From positions 4,449,501 to 4,513,500 of the forward strand of contig NZ_CP010429.1 of the NCBI RefSeq assembly GCF_000974425.1: a stretch of DNA of 64,000 nucleotides, written 5' to 3'. Source of the DNA: Spirosoma radiotolerans. GTDB lineage: Bacteria; Bacteroidota; Bacteroidia; Cytophagales; Spirosomataceae. This document shows, one piece after another, positions 1 through 9,224 of this stretch. Both the position numbers and the translations under genes were made by a program. The notes under the pieces are model-generated. The model was given only the letters and a program-made list of their open reading frames with translations, was not told where the DNA came from and did no database searches. Every line of letters starts with the position of its first letter. Position 1 is the stretch's first letter.

Positions 1-102
1 CTGGCTCATTGGCACATGTAGCGCAACCGTATTGGCACGACCGATTTGATGCTCTCCAACGGCTAAGTTCAAGACAGATTTATTTGGGCAGTCATATACT
101 AC
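1..102. other. Left-edge spacer after the histidine kinase gene
   Basis: Only the stretch downstream of the minus-strand kinase gene is visible. The kinase frame stays open past its TGA stop to the window edge, which is not significant over 34 codons. An ATG on the minus strand at positions 9-7 could start the next gene, but three codons cannot support a call. Confidence 0.3.
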
Positions 103-1329
103 TCAAAGCGGTAAATATACGCTGAAGGTAGTTCCCTTGCCGGGTTGGCTCCGGGCGGTAATGGAACCGCCATGATTCACGACCACCTTTTCACAAATAG
201 CCAAACCAATGCCCGTGCCCGCGTATTTACTGGTACCGTGCAATCGCTGAAAAACCTGAAATATGCGCTCAATATATTTCTCGTCGAAACCAATCCCGTT
301 GTCGGATACATCAATGCGCTGGTAGGCCGCAACTGCCCGGACGGGCCGTATGGTAAGCGGCAGATCAGTGGCCGTTATACGTTCTGTACGTATCTCAATG
401 ACTGGTTTTGTTCCCGGATGGCCAAACTTAATGGCATTACTCACTAAATTCTGAAAGAGCTGAGCCAGTTGTGATGCATCACCTTTTACGCTTGGCAGCG
501 ACTCGACCGTAACCTCGGCTCCCGTTTCCTGGATGGCTAGCTCCAGATCGTGGAGCACATGAGAGAGAATATCGGTCAACGATACCGTTGTTGTATTCTC
601 CTGACGGGTTGAAAGACGGGAAAACGTAAGAAGATCTTTAATGAGTGTCGACATTCGGCGGGCCGCGCTCTGCATCCGTTCGAGGTACATAATACCCTCC
701 CCCAACTGCGATTCGTACTGATCTCTTAGGATATCCCCAAACGACTGAATCTTGCGTAACGGCTCCTGTAAATCGTGCGAGGCTATGTAAGCAAACTCGG
801 CCAGGTTCTCATTCGATTTTTTGAGTTGCAGGTTGGCTTCTTTAAGTTCCTGTGTGCGTTCAGCAACCCGCTGTTCCAGCACTTCGGCGCTTTGCTGCAG
901 CGCTTCCTGGGCCTGTTTTAACTCAGTTACGTCGATCACAACGCCATTGAAGCGTAGAATCCGGCCCTCATCATTCAAAATGGTTTTGCCTTTGGCCTGC
1001 ACCCAGCGGGGAGCGCTCCCTTCTCTAAGCGTACGAAAAATAACGTTGTGGTCACCATCACTTTGTGGACTTAATACACGGGCGTTGGCGTGAGCGACCC
1101 GTTCCCGATCATCTGGATGCACTTGTTCCAACAATACGGCAGGTGTGACAGAAGCATCCTCGGGTAATCCGAATAACCGCTTGCAAATTACTGACCATTC
1201 CGCCTGGCCCGTTTCCATATTATAATCCCAGGTTCCTACCTGAGCCGCTTGTAGAGCAAGCCGAAGCTGCTCATTTTCAAGAGCCACCTCAGAGATAGAA
1301 AGAGCCGCTGTGCCAGTCATCGAACCCAT
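103..1329 (-). CDS. Cytoplasmic PAS-domain sensor histidine kinase
   Basis: This is a 408-residue soluble two-component sensor kinase. A PAS fold covers about residues 22-137 (PAS_3 type, with VHPDDRERV and a final VIDVTELK). A coiled-coil linker (138-178) leads into a HisKA domain with the phospho-acceptor His185 in ASHDLQEPLRK. The HATPase domain shows the N box LFQNLVSNAIKFG (291-303), DNGIGF (343-348) and GTGIGLAI (371-378). There is no transmembrane segment or signal peptide, so it should sense a cytoplasmic or diffusible cue. The DHp and ATPase halves resemble bacteriophytochrome-type kinases of the Cph1 style, but there is no GAF or PHY domain. No response regulator is visible; it could lie beyond the left edge. 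The ATG at 1329 is used; a second ATG three codons in is equally possible. Confidence 0.93.
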   Translation of the reverse strand: MGSMTGTAALSISEVALENEQLRLALQAAQVGTWDYNMETGQAEWSVICKRLFGLPEDASVTPAVLLEQVHPDDRERVAHANARVLSPQSDGDHNVIFRTLREGSAPRWVQAKGKTILNDEGRILRFNGVVIDVTELKQAQEALQQSAEVLEQRVAERTQELKEANLQLKKSNENLAEFAYIASHDLQEPLRKIQSFGDILRDQYESQLGEGIMYLERMQSAARRMSTLIKDLLTFSRLSTRQENTTTVSLTDILSHVLHDLELAIQETGAEVTVESLPSVKGDASQLAQLFQNLVSNAIKFGHPGTKPVIEIRTERITATDLPLTIRPVRAVAAYQRIDVSDNGIGFDEKYIERIFQVFQRLHGTSKYAGTGIGLAICEKVVVNHGGSITARSQPGKGTTFSVYLPL

Positions 1330-1435
1330 TTGATTCCTCTTTTAGCTGGCTAAGATAAGCTAAAATTAATTAGCGCTGACGACTACTGTGGCTTCAGATT
1401 TACCCATTTGACATCCCAGTAGCCGACCTGACCAT

Positions 1436-2644
1436 CTATTTGAACGCTGGAATTCCTGTTATCTCAGCCCCTAAAATCAACAGTTGTATATCATGTGTAC
1501 CCTCATACGTGCTTACAGATTCGAGATTCATCAGGTGACGCATAATTGGATATTCGCCTGAAATACCCATAGCTCCCAGAATCTGGCGGGCTTCGCGGGC
1601 TACCCGAAGGGCCATCTCAACATTGTTGCGCTTGGCCATTGAAATCTGGGCTACCGTCGCTCGATCTTCATTTTTGAGCACTCCAAGTCGCCAGCAAAGT
1701 AATTGCCCCTGCGTAATGTCGGTTAGCATTTCGGCCAGTTTTTTCTGTACTAACTGAAAGCTGGCAATGGGTTTACCAAACTGGATACGTTCGAGCGCGT
1801 ACCGCCGGGCTACTTCATAACATTCCATAGCGGCCCCCAGGGCGCCCCAGCAAATGCCGTATCGAGCCTGCTCCAGGCACTTGAGAGCACTTTTCAGCCC
1901 AAATGCTTCGGGCAACAGGTTATCTTTGGGCACCTGCACATCCTGAAACGTCAATTCGCCGGTTGTACTGGCCCGCAGCGACCATTTGTTGTTTATTTCG
2001 GCTGTGGTAAATCCTTCCATGCCCCGCTCCACAATAAGGCCGCGCACTTTACCCTGATCGTTTCTGGCCCAAACAATGGCAATGTCGGCAATGTCGGCAT
2101 TAGTAATCCAGAGTTTCGAGCCGTTCAACAGGAAATAGTCGCTTCGCTCAATAAAATTGCTTTCCATACCACCCGGATCGGACCCGTGGTTGGCTTCGGT
2201 CAGTCCGAAGCACCCAATCAGTTCGCCCGTGGCTAAACGAGGCAGGTATTTTTGCCGTTGAGCCTCCGACCCAAACGCCCAGATGGGATACATCACGAGC
2301 GAGTTCTGTACCGATACACAGGAGCGCATACCGGAGTCACCCCGCTCTATTTCCTGCGTCATCAAGCCGTAGGAAATCTGGTCGAGCCCACCCCCACCGT
2401 ATTCGGTCGGGATGGTGGCGCCAAAGACGCCAATCTGTCCGAATTTTGGTACGATATGCCGCGGAAATTCGGCCCGTTGTGCGTATTCCTCAGCGATGGG
2501 CGTGATCTCACGCTTGACAAAGTTGCGAACAGCCGACCGAACCAACTTATGTTCGGCGGTCAGCAGATCATCGAGACAGTAGAAATCGGGCGACTCAAAC
2601 GAGTCAACCTTATTTCGGGACGGATTCAGGGAGGGAGATTGCAT
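1436..2644 (-). CDS. Acyl-CoA dehydrogenase, glutaryl-CoA dehydrogenase type
   Basis: This 402-residue flavoprotein has the full acyl-CoA dehydrogenase fold. FAD and substrate-binding segments include CFGLTEANHGSDPGG and WITNADIADIAIVWA, followed by the C-terminal helical domain. The C-terminal STYEGTHDIQ places a catalytic-base glutamate at residue 381, in the position and context typical of glutaryl-CoA dehydrogenase (YEGTHDI) rather than short-chain acyl-CoA dehydrogenases. The expected reaction is oxidative decarboxylation of glutaryl-CoA to crotonyl-CoA in lysine or tryptophan breakdown, with electrons passed to ETF. The length is normal for the family. It stands alone with no other lysine-degradation genes nearby, so the substrate remains a family inference. 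Confidence 0.9.
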   Translation of the reverse strand: MQSPSLNPSRNKVDSFESPDFYCLDDLLTAEHKLVRSAVRNFVKREITPIAEEYAQRAEFPRHIVPKFGQIGVFGATIPTEYGGGGLDQISYGLMTQEIERGDSGMRSCVSVQNSLVMYPIWAFGSEAQRQKYLPRLATGELIGCFGLTEANHGSDPGGMESNFIERSDYFLLNGSKLWITNADIADIAIVWARNDQGKVRGLIVERGMEGFTTAEINNKWSLRASTTGELTFQDVQVPKDNLLPEAFGLKSALKCLEQARYGICWGALGAAMECYEVARRYALERIQFGKPIASFQLVQKKLAEMLTDITQGQLLCWRLGVLKNEDRATVAQISMAKRNNVEMALRVAREARQILGAMGISGEYPIMRHLMNLESVSTYEGTHDIQLLILGAEITGIPAFK

Positions 2645-2978
2645 ACTGGGTTAACTCAAAAAGATAGGGCTTGTTACCAAAGTATTGATTTTTATAAGGC
2701 AATCAGAACCAGGCATATTTTTCATTTATGCCAATGTATGACTACGTATCCAATTAATTATCAACCATAAAGCTGCGAGCGCTTCTTAGTCGTTTACTAA
2801 ATACAGCCAATCCTTTCCTCAGTGAAAGCACAGACGAGAATAGCAGCTTAACTCCTTGGTCCGTGCAGACACAGACCACATACGCGTCAGCAACATCTGC
2901 CCATAGTTAAAAAAACAGACTCGATAGGCTCTAAGATGGATTTTACCTGAATTAAGCGCCGGTATTACAGAAGCCCGT
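2645..2978. other. 334-bp intergenic region with one stem-loop
   Basis: This spacer separates two minus-strand genes and should hold the promoter of the acyl-CoA dehydrogenase gene at its right end. No protein-like frame is convincing. Its only clear structure is the stem-loop at 2857-2878, which has a near-identical copy at 51277-51298. Confidence 0.5.
2857..2878. repeat. 22-nt dispersed stem-loop, copy 1
   Basis: TGGTCCGTG, a four-base loop, then CACAGACCA, followed by CA. One position is mismatched in the plus-strand stem and becomes a G-U wobble in minus-strand RNA. The copy at 51277-51298 has the same stem with a perfect match and the same trailing CA, which marks it as a dispersed element rather than a local terminator. 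Confidence 0.6.
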
Positions 2979-4910
2979 CTATTTACGCCCCAACAACCAG
3001 CTAGCCAGTTCCTTAGCGGCTCCGAAATTTTCAAATTTGGCGGGAATCCGCCGTCCGTCTACGTATTCATTGTAAAGCCAGGGATCACCTACGGCAAAAA
3101 CACGCCCCTTTCCAACGGAGGCTATCCCCATAATCACATCTCCGGCATCGGTCACGGCTGCTTTTGCCGGCGATGTGATGTTTAGCGGGGCTAATTCCTT
3201 GATATAAACCGTCCGTGTTTTGGGGAAAATCCCGTTTCTGGCAGGTATCAATATTTGGCCCTGATCCCACTGCGTTCCCTGAACCATGTTCCGGTTTTTC
3301 GGCAGAAACTGCATGCCAAACCGATCGGCCAGTTTATTAAACTGCGTGTGTTCGCAGTTTGACGTATCATTAGCCATCAGCACCAGCGTACCACCGGCCG
3401 CTACCCAACTGGCAATGGCCTTTATATCTGCTTCATTCACATAATTCGGTTTGGCCGTCTCTTTGGGCGTGTCGGGATCAACAATAATATAAATGTCTAC
3501 GCCTTTCAGCGAAGCCGCTGTTGGAGCTCCTGCAATGGTTGCGGTTTTGGCACCCAGATTCCGAAAGATGTTTCCCCACCAGAAAAAACCGGAGTGCTGC
3601 CGATCTTCCCAGGTGTAATGAAACGGTTCCTGTTCGCCATTAGTCCCCTTACGAAACTCGTGGTTAAAGTAATTGTCAACGGCCACGGTTTTTCCCTGAC
3701 CAATTGTCCGTTCATTGGCAATCTCCATCTCGACGCTGGCCATCACAAACGGGCCAACGCCTTTCAAGTCATCCTGCCGCAGCGGTTCGCTCAGGTAATA
3801 GGCATAACTCCCATCGCGATACGGGTTACCGCCTAAACCACCCACCAGCACCGTCTTCTCCAGATGAATCTGGCCATTGGCATCGGTCGAGATAAAGTTC
3901 CTGAGCATACCGTCGTAGCCTTTCCTGGCGGATGATAACAGGGTAGCGGGCAGGTATCCCATTCGAACGCCTTTTGCCAACGCATACACAAACATGCCCG
4001 TACCGGATGCTTCCAGGTAATTGCCCTTATCGCCAAGCCGATCCGTTACCTGATACCAGCAACCTGATTTTGGGTCCTGATACTTGACAATGGCGGGCAA
4101 CGTCCGTTGGAGAATGGCTATTAATTCGCCCCGACGAGCATACGACTGCGGCACATAATCCAGCACATCGACCAGGGCCATAACGTACCAGCCCATTGCC
4201 CGGCTCCAGAAATTAGGTGATTTACCCGTTTGTTTATTGGCCCATTTCTGTTCCCGGCTTTCGTCCCAGCCATGATACAGCAGCCCCGTCTTTTCGTCGC
4301 GGGCGTGCTTTTCCATCCACACAAACTGGTTGACGATGTCATCAAAATCACTGGCTTTCCCGTATAAACGGGTATACTCAGCATAAAACGGCTCGGCCAT
4401 GTAGAGGCCATCGAGCCACATCTGATATGGATACCGTTTCTTATGCCAGAACCCCCCTTCGTTGGTACGTGGCTGCTGGGCGAGCTGTTTCCGCAACAAG
4501 TCGGCCGCCTTCCGGTATTTTTCCTTACCGGGCAATGTCTGCTGGGAAATCAATAACAACGACCGGCCGGGTGTGACATAATCAATGTTGTACTCATCCA
4601 TTTTGTAGGTTCGGATGTCGCCGGTATCAGTCACGTACCGATCCATATTCTTCTGGATGTACTGGAAATAGCGGTCGTCGGCGGTGCGGTACCAAACCTG
4701 CTCGATTGCCTGTAGAATAACGCCCATTTCATACTCCCAATGGGCATCTTTCCCTTCTTTTACGTAGGCAATAGAATCGGCATTGTTAGCCATAATGGTT
4801 GCGACCATGCGTTGCGACCAGGGGGTTCCGCGTTCGGGTAGGGTCGTCGCTGACTGAGCCAGTATGCTCTGACTGATCAATAGTAGCCAGCCGAAAAGAC
4901 TAAATCTCAT
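2979..4910 (-). CDS. Secreted GH105-type unsaturated rhamnogalacturonyl hydrolase with C-terminal amidotransferase-like domain
   Basis: This is a 643-residue exported protein with a signal peptide over residues 1-19 ending ILAQS. Residues about 30-400 match the GH88/GH105 alpha/alpha-barrel of YteR-type unsaturated rhamnogalacturonyl hydrolases. YPYQMWLDGLYMAEPF carries the probable catalytic Asp167, and SPNFWSRAMGWYVMAL is another family hallmark. The enzyme would remove the unsaturated uronic residue left by pectin lyases. Residues about 430-643 form an extra Rossmann-like domain (GGTLVLMAND, GKGRVFAVGDPWLYNEY) resembling the DUF4350 or ThuA class-I amidotransferase-like fold, so the protein is nearly twice the length of YteR. 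No pectin lyase or SusCD pair lies next to it, so it is an isolated polysaccharide gene here. Confidence 0.87.
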   Translation of the reverse strand: MRFSLFGWLLLISQSILAQSATTLPERGTPWSQRMVATIMANNADSIAYVKEGKDAHWEYEMGVILQAIEQVWYRTADDRYFQYIQKNMDRYVTDTGDIRTYKMDEYNIDYVTPGRSLLLISQQTLPGKEKYRKAADLLRKQLAQQPRTNEGGFWHKKRYPYQMWLDGLYMAEPFYAEYTRLYGKASDFDDIVNQFVWMEKHARDEKTGLLYHGWDESREQKWANKQTGKSPNFWSRAMGWYVMALVDVLDYVPQSYARRGELIAILQRTLPAIVKYQDPKSGCWYQVTDRLGDKGNYLEASGTGMFVYALAKGVRMGYLPATLLSSARKGYDGMLRNFISTDANGQIHLEKTVLVGGLGGNPYRDGSYAYYLSEPLRQDDLKGVGPFVMASVEMEIANERTIGQGKTVAVDNYFNHEFRKGTNGEQEPFHYTWEDRQHSGFFWWGNIFRNLGAKTATIAGAPTAASLKGVDIYIIVDPDTPKETAKPNYVNEADIKAIASWVAAGGTLVLMANDTSNCEHTQFNKLADRFGMQFLPKNRNMVQGTQWDQGQILIPARNGIFPKTRTVYIKELAPLNITSPAKAAVTDAGDVIMGIASVGKGRVFAVGDPWLYNEYVDGRRIPAKFENFGAAKELASWLLGRK

Positions 4911-5219
4911 TGTTATTTTCTCTCGTTAATTACCTTATTATAGGCCGTCTGGCATAAATTCTACCCTATTGCTCAGAAGGCAACTCGCTAAACATCATTG
5001 AGTAGATACCCTTACCCTAATGAATCCTATTGAAATAGTCTGAAAAGAACCCAAACAGATGCATACCTGTTACCAAATTGCAGAAACCAACACGGTTATA
5101 AAAACCTCGTTGATTTCGAGCTGTTTGACCTCGCAAGTCGGGTTTAAGGAACCGGTTTCGTAACAAAACAGCTTATTGCCTGATTCTTTGCTGACAAGCC
5201 GTAACGGCCTTTTTTGACG
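4911..5219. other. 309-bp divergent promoter region
   Basis: The region lies between the GH105 gene (minus) and the FAD oxidoreductase gene (plus), so it must contain two divergent promoters. I see no convincing TTG / TAnnTTTG pair at the proper spacing, no long inverted repeat and no structured RNA. Confidence 0.4.
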
Positions 5220-6803
5220 ATGATTCACCAGATTTCACTTAACCTCCCGCCCGAACTGGCTTTTGACGAACCTGCCTTTCGGGAACAGGCTTTAGATCAT
5301 CTTTCGCTACCCAACACCGCCGATATTGTGGTGCGAAAGCGTCGGCAGTCGATTGATGCGCGCAACCGGCAAGTACGCGTAAAAGTGGATGCCGATATCT
5401 ACGCGGGCGAAACCCCGCCCCCGCTCATCCAGTATAAAAAACCGCAAACGGATGTCAGTCAGGCAAAGCAGGCTATCATTGTGGGCGCTGGTCCGGCAGG
5501 GCTTTTTGCGGCCCTTCGGCTCATTGAATTGGGGATAAAACCCATCGTGCTGGAGCGAGGCAGCGATGTGCGTGCTCGCCGACGCGATCTGGCCGCCATT
5601 AACAAAGACCATATCGTCAATCCGGAATCCAATTATTGCTTCGGTGAAGGCGGGGCCGGAACGTACTCCGACGGGAAGCTCTACACCCGTTCGACGAAAC
5701 GGGGCGATGTACGGCGCATTCTGGAAATTTTTGTAGCTCACGGGGCAACCGAGCAGATTCTGGTCGATGCACACCCGCACATCGGTACCAACAAATTACC
5801 AAATGTTGTTACCGACCTCCGCGAAAGTATTCTGAAGGCGGGGGGCGACGTTCGGTTCGATACCAGAGTTACCGACCTGATCCTGAACGAATCGCCGGCT
5901 GGGCCTACTGCCATAAAGGGCGTTGTCCTGGCTACGGGCGAAACGGTAGAGGGAATCGGCGTCATTCTGGCAACGGGACATTCGGCACGAGACATTTTTT
6001 ACCTGCTTCAGGCTCGTCAGGTTCGTCTCGAAGCCAAGCCGTTTGCGATGGGCGTTCGCATTGAGCATCAGCAACGTTTGATCGATCAATTCCAATACCA
6101 CAGACCACAGCGGGGCGATTATTTACCGGCGGCTTCCTATAGTTTGGTTGCGCAAACCCGATTTAAGGGGGTAGAACGGGGCGTTTTTTCGTTTTGTATG
6201 TGTCCGGGTGGTTTTATTGTGCCAGCCGCAACAGCACCGGGCGAGCTGGTCGTTAATGGGATGTCGCCATCACGTCGGGATTCGCCATTTGCGAACTCGG
6301 GCCTGGTGGTTGCCATTGCCGATGAAGACCTTCTTCCTTATGCTGACGAAGGACCGCTGGCGGGATTGGCGTTGCAGCAGGATCTGGAACGATGGGCCTG
6401 CAAAATGGGCGATGGTCGACAGACGGCTCCTGCCCAACGCGTAGCTGATTTTGTGGACGGTCGGGTTTCCACCCAATTACTCCCAACGTCCTATCAGCCA
6501 GGGCTGGCATCCGTCGATATGAGCGAGGTATTGCCCGATCATATTGCACAGCCACTTCGGCAGGGGTTGCGTGATTTTGGTCGAAAAATGCGGGGTTATC
6601 TCAGTAATGATGGCCAGGTAATAGGTGTTGAAAGCCGGACGTCGTCGCCGGTGCGGATTCCGCGTCACCGCGAAACCTGCGAGCATGTGCAGGTAAGTCG
6701 CCTGTTTCCCTGTGGCGAAGGGGCCGGTTATGCAGGCGGTATTGTATCAGCAGCGATGGATGGTGAACGATGCGCCGAAGAATTAGTTAAGTTGTATAAA
6801 TAG
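5220..6803 (+). CDS. FAD-dependent oxidoreductase (COG2509-type)
   Basis: This 527-residue flavoprotein begins with an 80-residue domain (MIHQISLNLPPELAF) typical of the uncharacterised FAD-dependent dehydrogenases of COG2509. The dinucleotide-binding motif GAGPAG is at residues 89-94, with Glu112 ending the second strand. FGEGGAGTYSDGKLYTR (141 onward) and the C-terminal FAD-binding PCGEGAGYAGGIVSAAMDG are also family hallmarks. The substrate is unknown for this family. The ATG at 5220 is preferred over a TTG two codons upstream. The start is preceded by a divergent spacer, and the next gene (Nudix) begins 86 bp later, so the two could be co-transcribed. Confidence 0.85.
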   Translation: MIHQISLNLPPELAFDEPAFREQALDHLSLPNTADIVVRKRRQSIDARNRQVRVKVDADIYAGETPPPLIQYKKPQTDVSQAKQAIIVGAGPAGLFAALRLIELGIKPIVLERGSDVRARRRDLAAINKDHIVNPESNYCFGEGGAGTYSDGKLYTRSTKRGDVRRILEIFVAHGATEQILVDAHPHIGTNKLPNVVTDLRESILKAGGDVRFDTRVTDLILNESPAGPTAIKGVVLATGETVEGIGVILATGHSARDIFYLLQARQVRLEAKPFAMGVRIEHQQRLIDQFQYHRPQRGDYLPAASYSLVAQTRFKGVERGVFSFCMCPGGFIVPAATAPGELVVNGMSPSRRDSPFANSGLVVAIADEDLLPYADEGPLAGLALQQDLERWACKMGDGRQTAPAQRVADFVDGRVSTQLLPTSYQPGLASVDMSEVLPDHIAQPLRQGLRDFGRKMRGYLSNDGQVIGVESRTSSPVRIPRHRETCEHVQVSRLFPCGEGAGYAGGIVSAAMDGERCAEELVKLYK

Positions 6804-6880
6804 GTTTAGGCTTTAGGGTTTTCGGTGGGCTGGCGCATGAATCGTAACAGCATTGCCTTAAACCGTAAACTATAAACCGA
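6802..6880. repeat. Degenerate member of the GTTTACGG-word repeat family
   Basis: The spacer between the FAD oxidoreductase and Nudix genes contains GGCTGGCGCATG (6828-6839) and, at its right end, AAACCGTAAACTATAAACC. The same pieces occur in the much better preserved hairpin at 9085-9180 (GGCTGACGCATG, AAACCGTAAAC). The left arm here is eroded, so it no longer folds as a perfect hairpin. Confidence 0.4.
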
Positions 6881-6889
6881 CTATCGAAA

Positions 6890-7519
6890 ATGATCGACAC
6901 TTCATTCCATACTTTCGCCGACCATCTCCGCCAACGGCTACAAAGGCCATTGCCAGGCGAGGTTGCTCATAAAAAGATGGCGTCGACAGCGCGGTTTCGG
7001 CTTGGTATCAAGCCGAATGAGCGAACGCGCCGGAGTGCCGTGTTGATTTGTTTTTATCCCTACCAGAATTCCATTTATCTTCCCTTAATTCTGAGGCCTC
7101 AATACGATGGCGTTCATGCTGGTCAGATGGCGTTTCCGGGTGGCCGAATGGAGCGGATCGACGAAAACTTAACTCGTACGGCACTGCGCGAAGCCCAGGA
7201 AGAAGTTGGTATTCGCGTGTCGGACGTGAAAGTGCTCGGCCTGTTGACGGAGCTTTATATTCCACCCAGCAATTTTTACGTACAACCAGTTGTCGGCGTA
7301 CTTCCCTACCGGCCTGATTTTTACCCCGACCCACGCGAAGTAGAAGCGGTTGTGGAGGTAAGTCTGGATACGCTTCTGGACGAGACAATTGTTGGCGACA
7401 GTCAAATCGAAGTTCGGGGTATTATGGTCGACGCGCCCTTTTACCAGATCCAGGGTTACCGGGTTTGGGGGGCTACAGCCATGATGATCAGCGAACTACT
7501 GATGGTCCTGGATTCCTGA
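6890..7519 (+). CDS. Nudix hydrolase, CoA-pyrophosphatase-like
   Basis: This is a 209-residue hydrolase of nucleoside diphosphates linked to another moiety. The segment HAGQMAFPGGRMERIDE runs into TALREAQEEVGI. This is the extended UPF0035/NudL signature (GQ-AFPGG followed by a Nudix box with an Asp in place of the first Glu). NudL-type enzymes cleave coenzyme A to phosphopantetheine and 3',5'-ADP, so CoA turnover is the family-based guess. The REAQEE core that binds the metal is intact. It is a cytosolic enzyme with no signal peptide. It follows the FAD oxidoreductase gene across a short repeat-containing spacer. Confidence 0.87.
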   Translation: MIDTSFHTFADHLRQRLQRPLPGEVAHKKMASTARFRLGIKPNERTRRSAVLICFYPYQNSIYLPLILRPQYDGVHAGQMAFPGGRMERIDENLTRTALREAQEEVGIRVSDVKVLGLLTELYIPPSNFYVQPVVGVLPYRPDFYPDPREVEAVVEVSLDTLLDETIVGDSQIEVRGIMVDAPFYQIQGYRVWGATAMMISELLMVLDS

Positions 7520-7902
7520 CCAGCCGGCACGTTACTCCGCAAGACTTAGTCTTATTGCCAGAGATATATTTTTTGCTGCGTGCAGGTAAGTACTTCCTGA
7601 AACGTATATATAGCGTTCTTTCTCTTTTTCAGGATAGTTAATTCCAATATATGGCTCATAACCAGTATAAAAAATGGCTATACAGTAAAATAAGCGAAGT
7701 TGTTTCTACAACAATCGTAAGCATTTCTACGGAAAAAATTCATAAACGTCGGCGTAATCCGCTTAAATAATTCGCAGAAAAACCATTCAGAATCAGCTAT
7801 CTGACGATTGATATAGTCATTAACCTTGATAGCTTTGCAGTTAGAGAACAAATGCGATCATTCGGTCGTTAAAACTAAAGACCCCTTCTACAAAATATTC
7901 CT
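7520..7902. other. 383-bp upstream region of the RND operon
   Basis: This AT-rich spacer precedes the efflux operon and contains the best promoter in the window (7808-7837), leaving a 5' leader of about 60 nt. The first 280 bases hold no recognisable gene or strong hairpin. Confidence 0.5.
7808..7837 (+). promoter_or_regulatory. Bacteroidota-type promoter of the RND efflux operon
   Basis: TTG at 7808-7810 is followed by 19 bases and then TAGCTTTG at 7830-7837. This fits the Bacteroidota housekeeping consensus of a -33 TTTG-like and a -7 TAnnTTTG element with about 19 bases between. Transcription would start near 7845, about 58 nt before the GTG start codon. Spacing and sequence are seen directly; activity is inferred. 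Confidence 0.6.
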
Positions 7903-9072
7903 GTGAAAAGATGGATTGCTATCGGCCTCGTCGTTCTGGTACTCGGCGGGATAATTGTGTATAATAAGATTTTACATCCAGCTCCTGGTGCGTCAGGTCC
8001 TGGTGGTGGAGGTAGTGGCGGTAAGGGTGCAGCAGACGGTAAAGGTGGCCCTGGTGGCGGTAAAGGTGGCCCCGGTGGTGGTGGGCCAGCCAGCGTAAAT
8101 GGGTTTGTAGTTATTTCGCAGCAACTTCGGGAAGATGTGGTTTCCAGCGGATCCCTGCTGGCATCTGAACAGGTCGATATCTATCCCGAAATTTCGGCTC
8201 GTATTATACAACTTAATATCCAGGAAGGTCAGCCGGTCAAAAAAGGAGACTTGCTGGTAAAGCTTTTCGATACGGACCTACGGGCACAGCTTCAGAAGCT
8301 TCAGGCGCAGGCCGACAACGCCCGTCGGACTGAAGAACGGAACAAACAACTGCTGGAGCGGGGTGGTATCAGTCAGCAGGAATATGACATTGTTACCACG
8401 AATCTTCGCTCATCATTGGCCGATATTGAGCTGGTCAAAGCGAATCTGCAACGAACGGAAATCCGGGCTCCTTTTTCGGGCGTAATTGGTCTTCGTAACG
8501 TAAGCTCGGGCGCTGTCGTTTCTCCGAATACACTTATTGCGCGTCTTCAGCAGATTTCATCGCTTAAACTCGACTTCTCTATTCCTGAAAAATACGGCCC
8601 GTCTGTACATACAGGCAGTAAGATTTCGTTTGTGGTAGATGGGAGTAATCAACAAAGCCAGGGAGTTGTTTACGCAATCGAACCGGGTGTCGATGAGCAG
8701 ACACGTAACTTACGCATTCGGGCGCGGGTCAACAACGCCACAGCAGGTAACGGCCAGCCTTTATTCCGGCCTGGTACATTTGCCCGCGTTACACTAACCA
8801 TTCAGAATGAGCAGAGTTTAGTGGTGCCTACACAAGCTGTTATTCCACAAACCCGAACCAATCAGGTCATTGTGGTTAAAAATGGCAAAGCGACGTTCAA
8901 AGACGTAAAAACGGGTCTCCGGACTGCAGGCACGATACAGATTCTGTCAGGTCTGCAAAAAGGTGATACCGTTGCTACAACGGGCTTGCTGTTCCTTAAG
9001 CAGGACGCCCCCGTCAAGATTGGCAAGGTTATAACCATACCAGGCACTGGTCCTAAAGTAGCAAGTAACTGA
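7903..9072 (+). CDS. RND efflux periplasmic adaptor (HlyD/MFP family) with glycine-rich linker
   Basis: This 389-residue membrane-fusion protein links an inner-membrane RND pump to an outer-membrane channel. A single N-terminal transmembrane anchor spans residues 4-20. Residues 29-62 form an unusual glycine-rich, low-complexity linker. The lipoyl/barrel-sandwich halves follow (SEQVDIYPEISARI, GQPVKKGDLLVKLFDTDLRAQL; RTEIRAPFSGVIGL), separated by an alpha-helical hairpin, then beta-barrel and membrane-proximal domains. It starts with GTG; no in-frame ATG gives a better signal anchor. The promoter is at 7808-7837 and the cognate pump gene follows after a 152-bp spacer filled by a long hairpin. 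No TolC-like gene is present, so the outer-membrane partner is encoded elsewhere. Confidence 0.92.
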   Translation: MKRWIAIGLVVLVLGGIIVYNKILHPAPGASGPGGGGSGGKGAADGKGGPGGGKGGPGGGGPASVNGFVVISQQLREDVVSSGSLLASEQVDIYPEISARIIQLNIQEGQPVKKGDLLVKLFDTDLRAQLQKLQAQADNARRTEERNKQLLERGGISQQEYDIVTTNLRSSLADIELVKANLQRTEIRAPFSGVIGLRNVSSGAVVSPNTLIARLQQISSLKLDFSIPEKYGPSVHTGSKISFVVDGSNQQSQGVVYAIEPGVDEQTRNLRIRARVNNATAGNGQPLFRPGTFARVTLTIQNEQSLVVPTQAVIPQTRTNQVIVVKNGKATFKDVKTGLRTAGTIQILSGLQKGDTVATTGLLFLKQDAPVKIGKVITIPGTGPKVASN

Positions 9073-9084
9073 GTGTATGGTTTT

Positions 9085-9180
9085 GGTTTGTGGTATTTGT
9101 TTACGGTTTGTGGTTGGCTGACGCATGGACTGCTTCCGCCGGTCAGCCAACCACAAACCGTAAACTAAATACCACAAACC
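9085..9180. repeat. Long modular hairpin (GTTTACGG-word family) inside the RND operon
   Basis: The left arm 9085-9122 and right arm 9142-9180 are complementary except for one inserted base, giving a stem of about 38 bp. The arms are chains of words such as GGTTTGTGG and TTTACGGTTTGTGG and end at the loop with GGTTGGCTGAC. Further ACAAACCGTA-type words continue to about 9205, almost to the pump start codon at 9225. It lies between two genes that must be expressed together. Confidence 0.85.
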
Positions 9181-9224
9181 ACAAACCGTATACCCTAAAC
9201 TGAAAACCTCAAACTCAACAAAAG

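Noticed and set aside
10-25. Sigma-54-like TGGCAC-N5-GCGCA at the left edge
   Set aside because: The -12 element has only the GC, no gene is oriented to use it in the plus direction, and the kinase gene is on the other strand.
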